DNA of 64,000 bases from Tepidimonas sediminis (GTDB taxonomy: Bacteria; Pseudomonadota; Gammaproteobacteria; Burkholderiales; Burkholderiaceae_C), in contig NZ_VJND01000001.1 of the NCBI RefSeq assembly GCF_007556605.1, forward strand, positions 124,001-188,000. The letters are read 5' to 3'. How positions within the stretch are numbered: position 1 is the first letter of the stretch; each line of letters starts with the position of its first letter. Positions 45,121-52,822 of this stretch are shown piece after piece. The position numbers and the translations under genes were made by a program. Below the pieces are notes generated by a model, which was given only the letters and a program-made list of their open reading frames with translations, had not been told where the DNA came from and searched no databases.

Positions 45121-48100
45121 ATGGATCATGAACGCATGCCTGAATCGCTGGCCGGCGGCCCGGCGCTGCCGCCGCTGGAGCACGACGCGCAGCTGGCCGC
45201 GCTGCGCGTGCCGCCGCATTCGCTGGAGGCCGAATCGAGCGTGCTGGGCGGCCTGCTGCTGGACAACGCCGCCTGGGACCGGGTAGCCGACCTGCTCACC
45301 GAAAGCGACTTCTACCGCCCCGAGCACCGGCAGATCTTCGCCGCCATCGACGCGCTGATCGGCGCCGGCAAGCCGGCCGACGTCGTCACCGTGCACGAGC
45401 ACCTGAGCTCGCTGGGCCGGGCCGAGGACGTGGGCGGGCTGGCCTACCTGAACCAGCTGGCGCAGTTCGTGCCCAGCGCCGCCAACATCCGCCGCTACGC
45501 CGAGATCGTGCGCGAGCGCGCCATCCTGCGCAAGCTGATCGCCGCCAGCGACGAGATCGCCGCACAGGCCTTCGCTCCGCGCGGCAAGCCCGTGGCCACC
45601 ATTCTCGACGAGGCCGAGCAGAAGATCCTGTCGATCGGCGAGGAAGGCAGCCGCATGAAGCAGGGCTTCCAGTCGATGGACAAGCTGGTGGTGGAGCTGC
45701 TCGACCGCGTGCAGGAGATGGCCGACAACCCCAACGACATCACCGGGGTGCCCACCGGCTTCATCGACCTGGACCGCATGACCGCCGGCCTGCAGCCGGG
45801 CGACCTGATCATCATCGCCGCGCGCCCGAGCATGGGCAAGGCCCAGCCGCTGGACGCCCGCGTGCGCACCCTCACGGGCTGGAAGCGCATGGGCGAGCTG
45901 CGCGTCGGCGACGCGCTGGCCTCGGTCGACGGGCGCCCGTCGATCGTCACCGGCATCTACCCGCAGGGGCGGCGCGCGCTGTACCGCGTCACGCTGTCGG
46001 ACGGGCGCAGCACCGAGTGCTGTGCCGAGCACCTGTGGCAGGTGCACTGCCGCCACTGGAACGGGCCGCGCGTGCTCAGCACCGTGGAGCTCATGGTACT
46101 GCTCGGCAAGGCGCGCCACCGCAACCGCGTCTGGATCGAGCCGCACAGCGGCGAGTTCGGCCACCACGAGCCGCTGCCGATCGATCCGTGGGTGCTGGGA
46201 GCGCTGCTGGGCGTCGGCAACCTGACCGGCAGCGGGACGGTGCGCTTGGCCACCGCCTCGGACGAGATGCTGCAGCGTCTGGCCGAGCGGCTGGGTGGGG
46301 AACTTGCGCTCAGTTCGGCCTCGGCGGTCGATCACCGCATCGTGCGCCGCGGCGGCGCGCACGCGGCCGGGCGCGCCGGGCTGCTGCCGAACCCGCTGCG
46401 TCAGGCGCTGGATGCGCTCGGTCTGACCGGCGTGTCGAGCGAACACAAGTTCATTCCTCGCCTGTACCTCGAGGCATCCCGGGCGGCGCGTCTGGACCTG
46501 CTGCGCGGTCTGCTGGACACCGACGGCTGGGTCGAGCGCTGGGGCAGCATCCGCTTCGCGACCGCCAGCCCCCAGCTGGCGCAGGACGTGGCCGAGCTGG
46601 TGCGCTCGCTGGGGGGCTGGTGCCGCGTGCACGTCCGCACGACGACATTCCGCGACGCGCGCGGGCAGGTCCGCACGGGCCGCCCGGCCCACGTGCTCGA
46701 CATCGCCCACCCGCAGCCCGACCAGTTGCTGCTGCTGTCGGACAAGCAGGCGCGGCTGCAACCCCGGCGGATGCGCCAGAAACGGCTCAACATCGTCGCC
46801 ATCGAGCCGACCCGCGAGGCCGAGTGCCAGTGCATCGCCGTCAGCCACCCCTCGCGCCTCTACATCACCGACGGCGACATCGTCACCCACAACACCGCGT
46901 TTGCGATCAACATCGCCGAGCACGTGGCGCTGCACGAGGGGCTGCCGGTGGCGGTGTTCTCGATGGAGATGGGCGCGGCGCAGCTGGCGGTGCGGGTGGT
47001 CGGCTCGATCGGGCGCATCAACCAGAGCCACCTGCGCACCGGCAAGCTCACGCCCGACGAGTGGCCGCGCCTGACCGAGGCGATCGAGAAGCTGCGCCAC
47101 GTCTCGCTGTTCATCGACGAGACGCCGGGGCTGACGCCGGCCGAACTGCGCGCCAACGCGCGCCGGCTGGCGCGCCAGTGCGGCAAGCTCGGGCTGATCG
47201 TGGTCGACTACCTGCAGCTGATGAACGGCTCCGGCTCCGGCGAGGAGAACCGCGCCACCGAGCTGGGCGAGATCTCGCGCGGCCTCAAGATGCTGGCCAA
47301 GGAGCTGCAGTGCCCGGTGATCGCGCTGTCGCAGCTCAACCGCGGCGTGGAGCAGCGCACCGACAAGCGGCCGATGATGTCGGATCTGCGCGAGTGCGTG
47401 ACCGGCGATACCCTCGTGTGCCTGACCGATGGACGGCGCGTGCCGATCGAGCGGCTGGTCGGCACGCGGCCCGAGGTCTGGGCGGTCGATGCGCACCAGC
47501 GGCTGGTGGCCGCGCAGGCCGCGCAGGTCTGGGCGGCGGGCGTGCGTCCCGTGTGGCGGCTGCGGCTGCGCAGCGGGCGCTGCTTGCAGGCAACCGCCGA
47601 GCACCGCGTGCTCAGTGGCAGCGGCTGGGTGACGCTCGGCCAGCTGCGCCGCGGCGACCGCGTGGCGCTGGCGCGCCGCCTTCCGGCTCCCGCCGCCGCG
47701 GGAGCGTGGGACGAGGACCGGCTGGCCTTGCTGGGCCACCTGGTCGGCGACGGCAGTTACCTGAAGGGCCAGCCACTGCGCTACACCACCGCCAGCGAGG
47801 ACAACGCCGCCGTGGTCGAGCGTGCCGCGCGCGCGCTGGGCAGCACCGTGACGCGCCACCGCGGGCGGGGGCGCTGGTTCCAGCTTCTCATTGCCGGCAA
47901 CGGCCACCGCTGGCAGCCGCGGGGCGTCAACGCCTGGCTGCGGTCGCTGGGCATCTTCGACCAGCGCTCGCACGAGAAGCGCCTGCCCGAGGAGGTCTTC
48001 GCGCTGGACGACGCGAGCCTGGCCACGCTGCTGCGGCACCTGTGGGCCACCGACGGCTCGATCCACGTGCGCGCGCCGGGGCGGCGCGGTCCTGCCCGGG

Positions 48101-48861
48101 TGTACTTCTCCACCGCCAGCGCAGCCCTGGCGGCGGACGTTGCAGCCCTGTTGCTGCGGCTGGGCATCGTCGCCCGGCTGCGCGCGCCGAAGGCGCAGGG
48201 GCGCGTCTGGACGGTGGAGGTCTCCGGCAGCGAGGCGCAACGCCGCTTTCTCGATCGCGTCGGTGCCTTCGGCCCGCGGGTCGCGCAGGCCGAGGCGCTG
48301 CGCGCCTGGCTGGACCGGCCCGAAGCCGAGGTCGGTGCCAACGTCGACACCCTGCCGCGGCAGGTGTTCGAGCGCGTGCGGCGGCTGATGCGCGAGCGGG
48401 GTCTCAGTCAGCGCGCCCTGGCGGCCCTGCGCGGTACCGCCTACGGGGGCAACGCCCACTGGCGCTTCGCGCCGTCGCGCGCGCTGCTGGCCGACTACGC
48501 CGAGCGGCTCGACGACGCCACGCTGCGCGACTGGGCAAACTCCGACCTGTTCTGGGACGTGGTGGAGGCGGTGGAGCCGCTCGGCGAGCAGCCGGTCTAC
48601 GACCTGACGGTACCGGGGCCGGCGTCCTGGCTGGCCGATGGCATCGTCAGCCACAATTCGGGCGCGATCGAGCAGGACGCCGACATCATCATGTTCATCT
48701 ACCGCGACGAGTACTACACCAAGGAACAGTGCAAGGAGCCGGGCGTGGCCGAGATCATCATCGGCAAGCAGCGCAACGGCCCCACCGGCACCGTCAAGCT
48801 GGCGTTCCTGAGCGCGCTGACGCGCTTCGAGAATCTGGCTGGTTACGACAGCGGGTACTGA
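45121..48861 (+). CDS. dnaB: Replicative DNA helicase DnaB containing two inteins
   Basis: DnaB unwinds the replication fork. The 1246-codon frame holds three DnaB extein pieces: residues 1-240, 592-758 and 1180-1246, together 474 residues, a normal DnaB length. The N-terminal primase-interacting domain starts near PPHSLEAESSVLGGLLLDNAAWDR. The Walker A is split between RPSMGK (before intein 1) and TAFAINIAEH (after it). GLIVVDYLQLMNG is Walker B, and RPMMSDLRE is split from SGAIEQDADIIMFIYRDEYY. Both insertion points are known intein sites in helicases. Without splicing the P-loop is broken, so both inteins must be active for viability if this is the only dnaB. The start is ATG at 45121. Confidence 0.97.
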   Translation: MDHERMPESLAGGPALPPLEHDAQLAALRVPPHSLEAESSVLGGLLLDNAAWDRVADLLTESDFYRPEHRQIFAAIDALIGAGKPADVVTVHEHLSSLGRAEDVGGLAYLNQLAQFVPSAANIRRYAEIVRERAILRKLIAASDEIAAQAFAPRGKPVATILDEAEQKILSIGEEGSRMKQGFQSMDKLVVELLDRVQEMADNPNDITGVPTGFIDLDRMTAGLQPGDLIIIAARPSMGKAQPLDARVRTLTGWKRMGELRVGDALASVDGRPSIVTGIYPQGRRALYRVTLSDGRSTECCAEHLWQVHCRHWNGPRVLSTVELMVLLGKARHRNRVWIEPHSGEFGHHEPLPIDPWVLGALLGVGNLTGSGTVRLATASDEMLQRLAERLGGELALSSASAVDHRIVRRGGAHAAGRAGLLPNPLRQALDALGLTGVSSEHKFIPRLYLEASRAARLDLLRGLLDTDGWVERWGSIRFATASPQLAQDVAELVRSLGGWCRVHVRTTTFRDARGQVRTGRPAHVLDIAHPQPDQLLLLSDKQARLQPRRMRQKRLNIVAIEPTREAECQCIAVSHPSRLYITDGDIVTHNTAFAINIAEHVALHEGLPVAVFSMEMGAAQLAVRVVGSIGRINQSHLRTGKLTPDEWPRLTEAIEKLRHVSLFIDETPGLTPAELRANARRLARQCGKLGLIVVDYLQLMNGSGSGEENRATELGEISRGLKMLAKELQCPVIALSQLNRGVEQRTDKRPMMSDLRECVTGDTLVCLTDGRRVPIERLVGTRPEVWAVDAHQRLVAAQAAQVWAAGVRPVWRLRLRSGRCLQATAEHRVLSGSGWVTLGQLRRGDRVALARRLPAPAAAGAWDEDRLALLGHLVGDGSYLKGQPLRYTTASEDNAAVVERAARALGSTVTRHRGRGRWFQLLIAGNGHRWQPRGVNAWLRSLGIFDQRSHEKRLPEEVFALDDASLATLLRHLWATDGSIHVRAPGRRGPARVYFSTASAALAADVAALLLRLGIVARLRAPKAQGRVWTVEVSGSEAQRRFLDRVGAFGPRVAQAEALRAWLDRPEAEVGANVDTLPRQVFERVRRLMRERGLSQRALAALRGTAYGGNAHWRFAPSRALLADYAERLDDATLRDWANSDLFWDVVEAVEPLGEQPVYDLTVPGPASWLADGIVSHNSGAIEQDADIIMFIYRDEYYTKEQCKEPGVAEIIIGKQRNGPTGTVKLAFLSALTRFENLAGYDSGY
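45841..46893 (+). other. Intein 1 in DnaB (Walker A site, class 3 type)
   Basis: A 351-residue insertion between GK and T of the P-loop. It begins with Ala rather than Cys or Ser and ends with THN before Thr+1. Block B reads CAEHLW with His64 and Trp66, the F block has ECQCIAV with Cys331 (or Cys329) as nucleophile, and the first extein residue is Thr. This Trp/Cys/Thr set is the signature of class 3 inteins, which start splicing from an internal Cys. A LAGLIDADG homing endonuclease lies inside. Its first motif is LGALLGVGN, with Val125 where the catalytic Asp is expected, while the second, LLRGLLDTDG, is intact. The nuclease is therefore probably dead. Confidence 0.88.
47395..48657 (+). other. 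Intein 2 in DnaB (DLRE/SG site, class 1 type)
   Basis: A 421-residue insertion after SDLRE. It begins with Cys1 (CVTGDTLVCLTDG, block A), has TAEHR in block B with the TxxH His, and ends GIVSHN before Ser+1 (SGAIEQD). This is the standard class 1 arrangement. The LAGLIDADG endonuclease has both acidic motifs, LLGHLVGDGSYL and LLRHLWATDGSIHV, and an additional DNA-recognition-like part (RERGLSQRALAALRG, about residues 325-365), so it could still be an active homing enzyme. It is read in frame with the exteins. Confidence 0.92.
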
Positions 48862-48886
48862 TTCCCCGACCCCAAAGGAGCATGAC

Positions 48887-49120
48887 ATGGAGCCCCCGGT
48901 GCACCGTTTCGCGGAACTGTTCCGACAGCTGGGTCTGCCCGACGATGCGGCCTCGATCGAGGCCTTCGTGCAAACGCACGCCCCGCTGCCGGCCGGTGTC
49001 GCGCTGGCCGACGCACCCTGGTGGACGCCGGCGCAGGCGCGCTTCCTGCGCGAGGCGGTTGGCGAGGATGCCGACTGGGCCGAGCTGGTCGACCAGCTCG
49101 ACGCGGCGCTGCGGCGCTGA
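48887..49120 (+). CDS. DUF2789 family small protein
   Basis: The 77-residue acidic protein matches the DUF2789 pattern: HRFAELFRQLGLPDD at the start, LADAPWWTPAQARFLREAVGEDADWAELVDQLD at the end. Function is unknown; the fold is probably all-helical. AAAGGAG lies seven bases before the ATG, and the gene begins 25 bases after dnaB, so it is likely co-transcribed with it. Confidence 0.82.
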   Translation: MEPPVHRFAELFRQLGLPDDAASIEAFVQTHAPLPAGVALADAPWWTPAQARFLREAVGEDADWAELVDQLDAALRR

Positions 49121-49141
49121 ACGGCCCGCCGCGCGCGCCGG

Positions 49142-50503
49142 TCACGGCGCCGGCGGGCAGGGGCTGGGCGCGTCGCGGCCGAACCAGCGCAGCGTCAGCC
49201 GACCCTTGCCGGCGTCCTTGGCGCGGTACATCAGCGTGTCGGCCTGCGCCAGCAGCGCCGGCAACGGGTGGTGGCCGCGGAACATCAGCACCCCGACGCT
49301 GGCCGACGGGACGACCCCGGGCCGCTCGTGCAGCGGCATGCGCAGCATGCGCACGAGCGTGCGCGCCACCCGCTGCGCCACCCGGCGCGCGGTGGCGGCG
49401 TCCTCGCCGAGGTCCGGCAGCAGGGCGACGAACTCGTCGCCGGCCAGCCGGCCGAGCGGGTCGGTCTCGCGCAAGCCGGCGCGCAGGCGCTGCGCCACCA
49501 CGGCCAGCACCTGGTCGCCGACGCCGTGGCCGTGGCGGTCGTTGATGGCCTTGAAATCGTCCAGGTCGATGAACAGCAGCGCGCACCACGACGGCTCGCG
49601 CGCCTGGCGCAGCAGCGCCTGCTCGATGCGGTCGAGCAGCAGGCGGCGGTTGGGCAGGCCGGTCAGCGTGTCGTAGAACGCCAGCTCGCTCAGCTCGGCC
49701 TCGCGGCGCTTGAGCTCGGTGATGTCACGCACCAGCACGACGAAGCGGGGGGTCCGCGTGGCCGCGGTGTCCTTGCGCGCCACCGACAGCTCGAACCAGC
49801 GCCACCCATCGGGAAGCTGCAGCGCGTAGCGGTACCCGTGCGCGTGGCCGTCACGCTCGGCCTGCGCCAGCGCCTGCTCGGCCACGCGCAGGGCCTGCGG
49901 CGGCAGCAGGTCGCGCTGGTTGCGGCCGACGATGGCCTGCGGTGGCACCAGCAGCAACTCGGGCCGGGGAGCGTGCACGTGGTGGAAGGTGCCCTCGCGG
50001 TCGACCTCGAACATCAGGTCCGGCAGGGCACGCAGCGTCGCCGTCAGATCCGCCCGCACCTCGCGCAAGGTTTGTTCGGTGCGCTTGCGCGCCGTGATGT
50101 CGACCGCCACGCCCACGTAGCCGGCGAAACGTCCATGGTCGTCGAAGCGCGGCATGCCGCTGATGGCAAACCAGCGCAGCGGCTGACCGGGGCGGTGCCA
50201 GCCGAGCTCCAGCCCCGCGAACGGCCGGTGTGACCACAGCACCCGCCGGTGGCGGCGCCAGTGACCATGACCCGGCTCGAACAAGGGGCTGTCCCACGGC
50301 GCCACGCCCAGCGCCTGCTCAAGGCCGGACGGCAGCGGCTGGCCGTCGATCCGCGCCATGCGCGCGAGGCGAAACTGCGCGTCCATCGTCCAGACCCAGT
50401 CGGCGGCCAGCGCCAGCAGCACCTCGGGTGGCGCCGGCCAAGGCCAGGCGCCACCGGCCGTCTCGGACGTCGGCGAGGCGGGCAGCAGCGGCTGACGGTG
50501 CAT
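49142..50503 (-). CDS. PAS-GGDEF diguanylate cyclase
   Basis: The 453-residue soluble protein has two PAS domains (about 30-145 and 150-270) and a GGDEF domain (about 275-445). The signature is AGDEF, preceded at the right distance by RETD, an intact inhibitory RxxD site. The first-G-to-A change is tolerated in some active cyclases, so c-di-GMP synthesis is likely. There is no membrane helix. PAS ligands are not predictable. It converges on the DUF2789 gene. Confidence 0.88.
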   Translation of the reverse strand: MHRQPLLPASPTSETAGGAWPWPAPPEVLLALAADWVWTMDAQFRLARMARIDGQPLPSGLEQALGVAPWDSPLFEPGHGHWRRHRRVLWSHRPFAGLELGWHRPGQPLRWFAISGMPRFDDHGRFAGYVGVAVDITARKRTEQTLREVRADLTATLRALPDLMFEVDREGTFHHVHAPRPELLLVPPQAIVGRNQRDLLPPQALRVAEQALAQAERDGHAHGYRYALQLPDGWRWFELSVARKDTAATRTPRFVVLVRDITELKRREAELSELAFYDTLTGLPNRRLLLDRIEQALLRQAREPSWCALLFIDLDDFKAINDRHGHGVGDQVLAVVAQRLRAGLRETDPLGRLAGDEFVALLPDLGEDAATARRVAQRVARTLVRMLRMPLHERPGVVPSASVGVLMFRGHHPLPALLAQADTLMYRAKDAGKGRLTLRWFGRDAPSPCPPAP

Positions 50504-50590
50504 GGGGGCGGGAGGCCAGATCCGATAAAAACGCTATGATATGAACTTGGGTTGACCTTTGCCATCCCCCGTTTGGGGGAGGTCGTCCGG

Positions 50591-50992
50591 TCAGGCTGTC
50601 GCCGGCGCGACGTTGACCATGTGGTCGGCCAGCTGCTGCAGCGCCTCGGCCAGCGCGTGGCGCAGGCCCTCGTCGGCCACCTCCTCGGCCAGCGCCAGCC
50701 GCATGCACAGCATCCACTGGTCGCGCTCGCGCGGGCCGATGGCGTACGGCAGGTGGCGCATCCGCAGGCGCGGGTGACCCTTTTTCTGCACGTAAAGGGG
50801 CGGGCCGCCCAGCCAGCCGGAGAGGAACTCGAACAGGCTCTGGCGCGCGCCGTCCAGGCTGTCGGGGTGCAGCTTGCGCACCGCCCAGGCCTCCGGCAGC
50901 TCGTCCATCAGGTCATAGAAGCGATTGACCAGCCGGCGCACGGCAGCCTCGCCGCCGAGCGCGGCGTAGGGGGTGGGGGCAGGCGTGTTCAC
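50591..50992 (-). CDS. Group II truncated haemoglobin
   Basis: The 133-residue protein is a truncated (2/2) globin: ALGGEAAVRRLVNRFYDLMDELPEA at the start, HPRLRMRHLPYAIGPRERDQWMLCMRLAL with proximal His and the group II Trp (G8), and a terminal helix. Such proteins bind O2 or NO and aid in nitrosative stress or oxygen delivery. The start is GTG at 50992, since the family similarity begins directly after it. It is followed by the diguanylate cyclase on the same strand after 87 bases. Confidence 0.9.
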   Translation of the reverse strand: MNTPAPTPYAALGGEAAVRRLVNRFYDLMDELPEAWAVRKLHPDSLDGARQSLFEFLSGWLGGPPLYVQKKGHPRLRMRHLPYAIGPRERDQWMLCMRLALAEEVADEGLRHALAEALQQLADHMVNVAPATA

Positions 50993-51213
50993 ACCGCCGC
51001 ATTGTGCAGCGGTCGCGCTGGCCCTGCACGCACCATGACGAAGCAACGCTTGCGGGATCAGGGGCTCTGCGCCTGTGGCGCTCGCAAGCACACCCGGGCC
51101 GGACGTCGGGGAGGGCCGCGCCCGCGGCCGGCGGACGCGCATGGCGCGGACCTGCAATCGAAACGCCAGGGTGGCGCGGCGACGGTCGGGAGGGACCCGA
51201 CGGCGAATCCGGT

Positions 51214-52020
51214 TCAGCGTGCAAACCCCGAGCGCACGGCCTCGGCCAGTCGCTGCGCGACTTCTTCGGCCAGCAGTCGGCCCTTCTCTGCGCTGGCCGC
51301 GCGGGCGCTCGACAGCACCCCCGAGGGCGGCACCCACGCCGGCCGGGGCGGAAACATGTCGTACGGGGGAAAGTCGGCCGGCGGATCGTCGGGAATCAGG
51401 TCGAGCCGCACCGCATCGGGGTGGTAGTGCAGCATCAGCGACGTCTCGATGACGGCCGCGTGCTCCAGCGCAAAGCCGGGAAAGCCCTGCGGGAAGACGG
51501 CGGCCAGCGTCTGCGGCGTCAGGAAGTCCCAGTACTCCAGCCGCATCACCTGCAGGTCGTGCTGCGGATGCAGCAGCCGCACGTCACGCAGACCGAGGTC
51601 GATGCCCTCGATCAGGAACCACTGGTTTTCGTAGTGGCCGTTGACGATGGCCAGACGGCGCAGCCCGTGGCGGGCAAACTCGCGCACGGCGTCGCGGACC
51701 TGGCCCGCCAGCGTGGCCGCGTCGACGCTGGTGGTGCCGCAGAAGTGCTGGCCGCCACCGCACTTGATCTGCGATTTGTAGCCGTAGCTGATCGGAGGCG
51801 CCACCAGCGCGCCGGTGCGCCGCGCCACGTCCGCGGCCACCGCGGTGGCCAGCATCGCGTCGGTGCCCAGCGGCAGGTGCGGCCCGTGCTGCTCCAGCGC
51901 GCCGACCGGCAGCAGCACCGTGGCGTCGGGCGCCTGCACGCGCCGCTCGTAGTCGAGCCACGACAGGTGATCCATCCAGAGGGAGGCGTCGTCGCGCAGG
52001 GAAGTGAAGAGGCCGGCCAT
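51214..52020 (-). CDS. Creatininase (creatinine amidohydrolase family)
   Basis: The 268-residue protein is close by eye to Pseudomonas creatininase, which opens the lactam ring of creatinine to creatine. Metal ligands lie in GALEQHGPHLPLGTD and NGHYEN, with a further Glu in LEHAAVIETS. The string YKSQIKCGGGQHFCGTTSVD is a creatininase hallmark. Trp of the active site (YWDF) is kept, but the second pocket Trp is replaced by Phe (GFALEHAA, where Pseudomonas has GWDIEHGG). Substrate may therefore be creatinine or a related cyclic guanidino compound. It is the last gene of the leftward SBP-desaturase-SDR-creatininase operon. Confidence 0.88.
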   Translation of the reverse strand: MAGLFTSLRDDASLWMDHLSWLDYERRVQAPDATVLLPVGALEQHGPHLPLGTDAMLATAVAADVARRTGALVAPPISYGYKSQIKCGGGQHFCGTTSVDAATLAGQVRDAVREFARHGLRRLAIVNGHYENQWFLIEGIDLGLRDVRLLHPQHDLQVMRLEYWDFLTPQTLAAVFPQGFPGFALEHAAVIETSLMLHYHPDAVRLDLIPDDPPADFPPYDMFPPRPAWVPPSGVLSSARAASAEKGRLLAEEVAQRLAEAVRSGFAR

Positions 52021-52047
52021 CGGCGTCCTTTCGTCGGGTTGCGGGCA

Positions 52048-52815
52048 TCACGTCAGCACCGAGCCGCCGTTGGGGCCGATGGTCTGACCGGTGATGAAGC
52101 TGGCGTCGTCGCTGGCGAGAAACAGGATCACGCGGGCGATCTCGTCCGGGTGGGCGATGCGCCGTTGCAGGTTGTCGCGCTCCAGCTCGAGCGTTCGGGG
52201 GCTGAGGGTGGCGGCCGACACCATCGCCGTGTCGACCGGGCCGGGGGCCACCGCGTTGACGCGGATGGAGGGTGCGAACTCGCGCGCCAGCGCGCGTGTC
52301 AGCCCGATCACGCCGGCCTTGGCGGCGCAGTACGGCGCGAAGCCCGCCCGGCCCAGCAGCGCCAGGTCGGAGGCCACGTTGACGACGGTGCCGCGGCCGC
52401 GCGCGACCATCGCGGGCAGCAGGGCGCGGCAGCAGAGGAAGACCGACTTCAGGTCGACGGCGACGATGCGGTCCCAGTCCTCCTCGGACAGCTCGAGGAA
52501 CGGCCGCTCCAGGATGACGCCGGCGTTGTTGACGAGGATGTCGAGCGCGCCGCCGGCAAATTCCTGCGCCTGCCGCGCCAGCGCCGCGACCTCTGCGGCG
52601 CGGCTGACGTCGGCATCCACTGCCAGCGCCTCGCCCCCCTGGTCCGCGATGCGCTCGACCAGCGCGGCGGCGGCGTCCGGCTGGCGCAGGTGGTTGACCA
52701 CCACGCGCGCGCCGGCGGCTGCCAGCGCCAGCGCCGTGGCGCGGCCGATGCCGGTGGCCGCGCCGGTCACCAGCGCCGTGCGTCCCGTCAGCGGGCGATG
52801 CGCGTCGGCTTCCAT
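52048..52815 (-). CDS. SDR family oxidoreductase
   Basis: The 255-residue short-chain dehydrogenase has TGAATGIGRATA, the VVVNHLRQP cofactor-discriminating strand, NNAGV, the catalytic VASDLALLGRAGFAPYCAAKAG, and APGPVDTAMV. An Arg after the Asn in strand two leaves NAD/NADP choice open. It lies 7 bases after the desaturase-like gene and 27 bases before the creatininase gene, so a shared pathway is likely. The alcohol or carbonyl substrate is unknown. Confidence 0.9.
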   Translation of the reverse strand: MEADAHRPLTGRTALVTGAATGIGRATALALAAAGARVVVNHLRQPDAAAALVERIADQGGEALAVDADVSRAAEVAALARQAQEFAGGALDILVNNAGVILERPFLELSEEDWDRIVAVDLKSVFLCCRALLPAMVARGRGTVVNVASDLALLGRAGFAPYCAAKAGVIGLTRALAREFAPSIRVNAVAPGPVDTAMVSAATLSPRTLELERDNLQRRIAHPDEIARVILFLASDDASFITGQTIGPNGGSVLT

Positions 52816-52822
52816 CGCGAGA

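Noticed and set aside
44998-48888. Long open frame on the minus strand antisense to dnaB (about 1296 codons)
   Set aside because: It is a by-product of codon bias in GC-rich DNA: composition is Arg/Gln/His/Ala-rich with no domain, while the plus frame encodes clear DnaB and intein motifs.
51036-51213. Possible small plus-strand gene (MTKQRLRDQGLCACG start) between the globin and creatininase genes
   Set aside because: It has a Cys-x-Cys-like start, but the rest is Arg/Pro/Ala-rich and runs on into the antisense of creatininase; no ribosome binding site or family match. The 221-base gap otherwise shows nothing.
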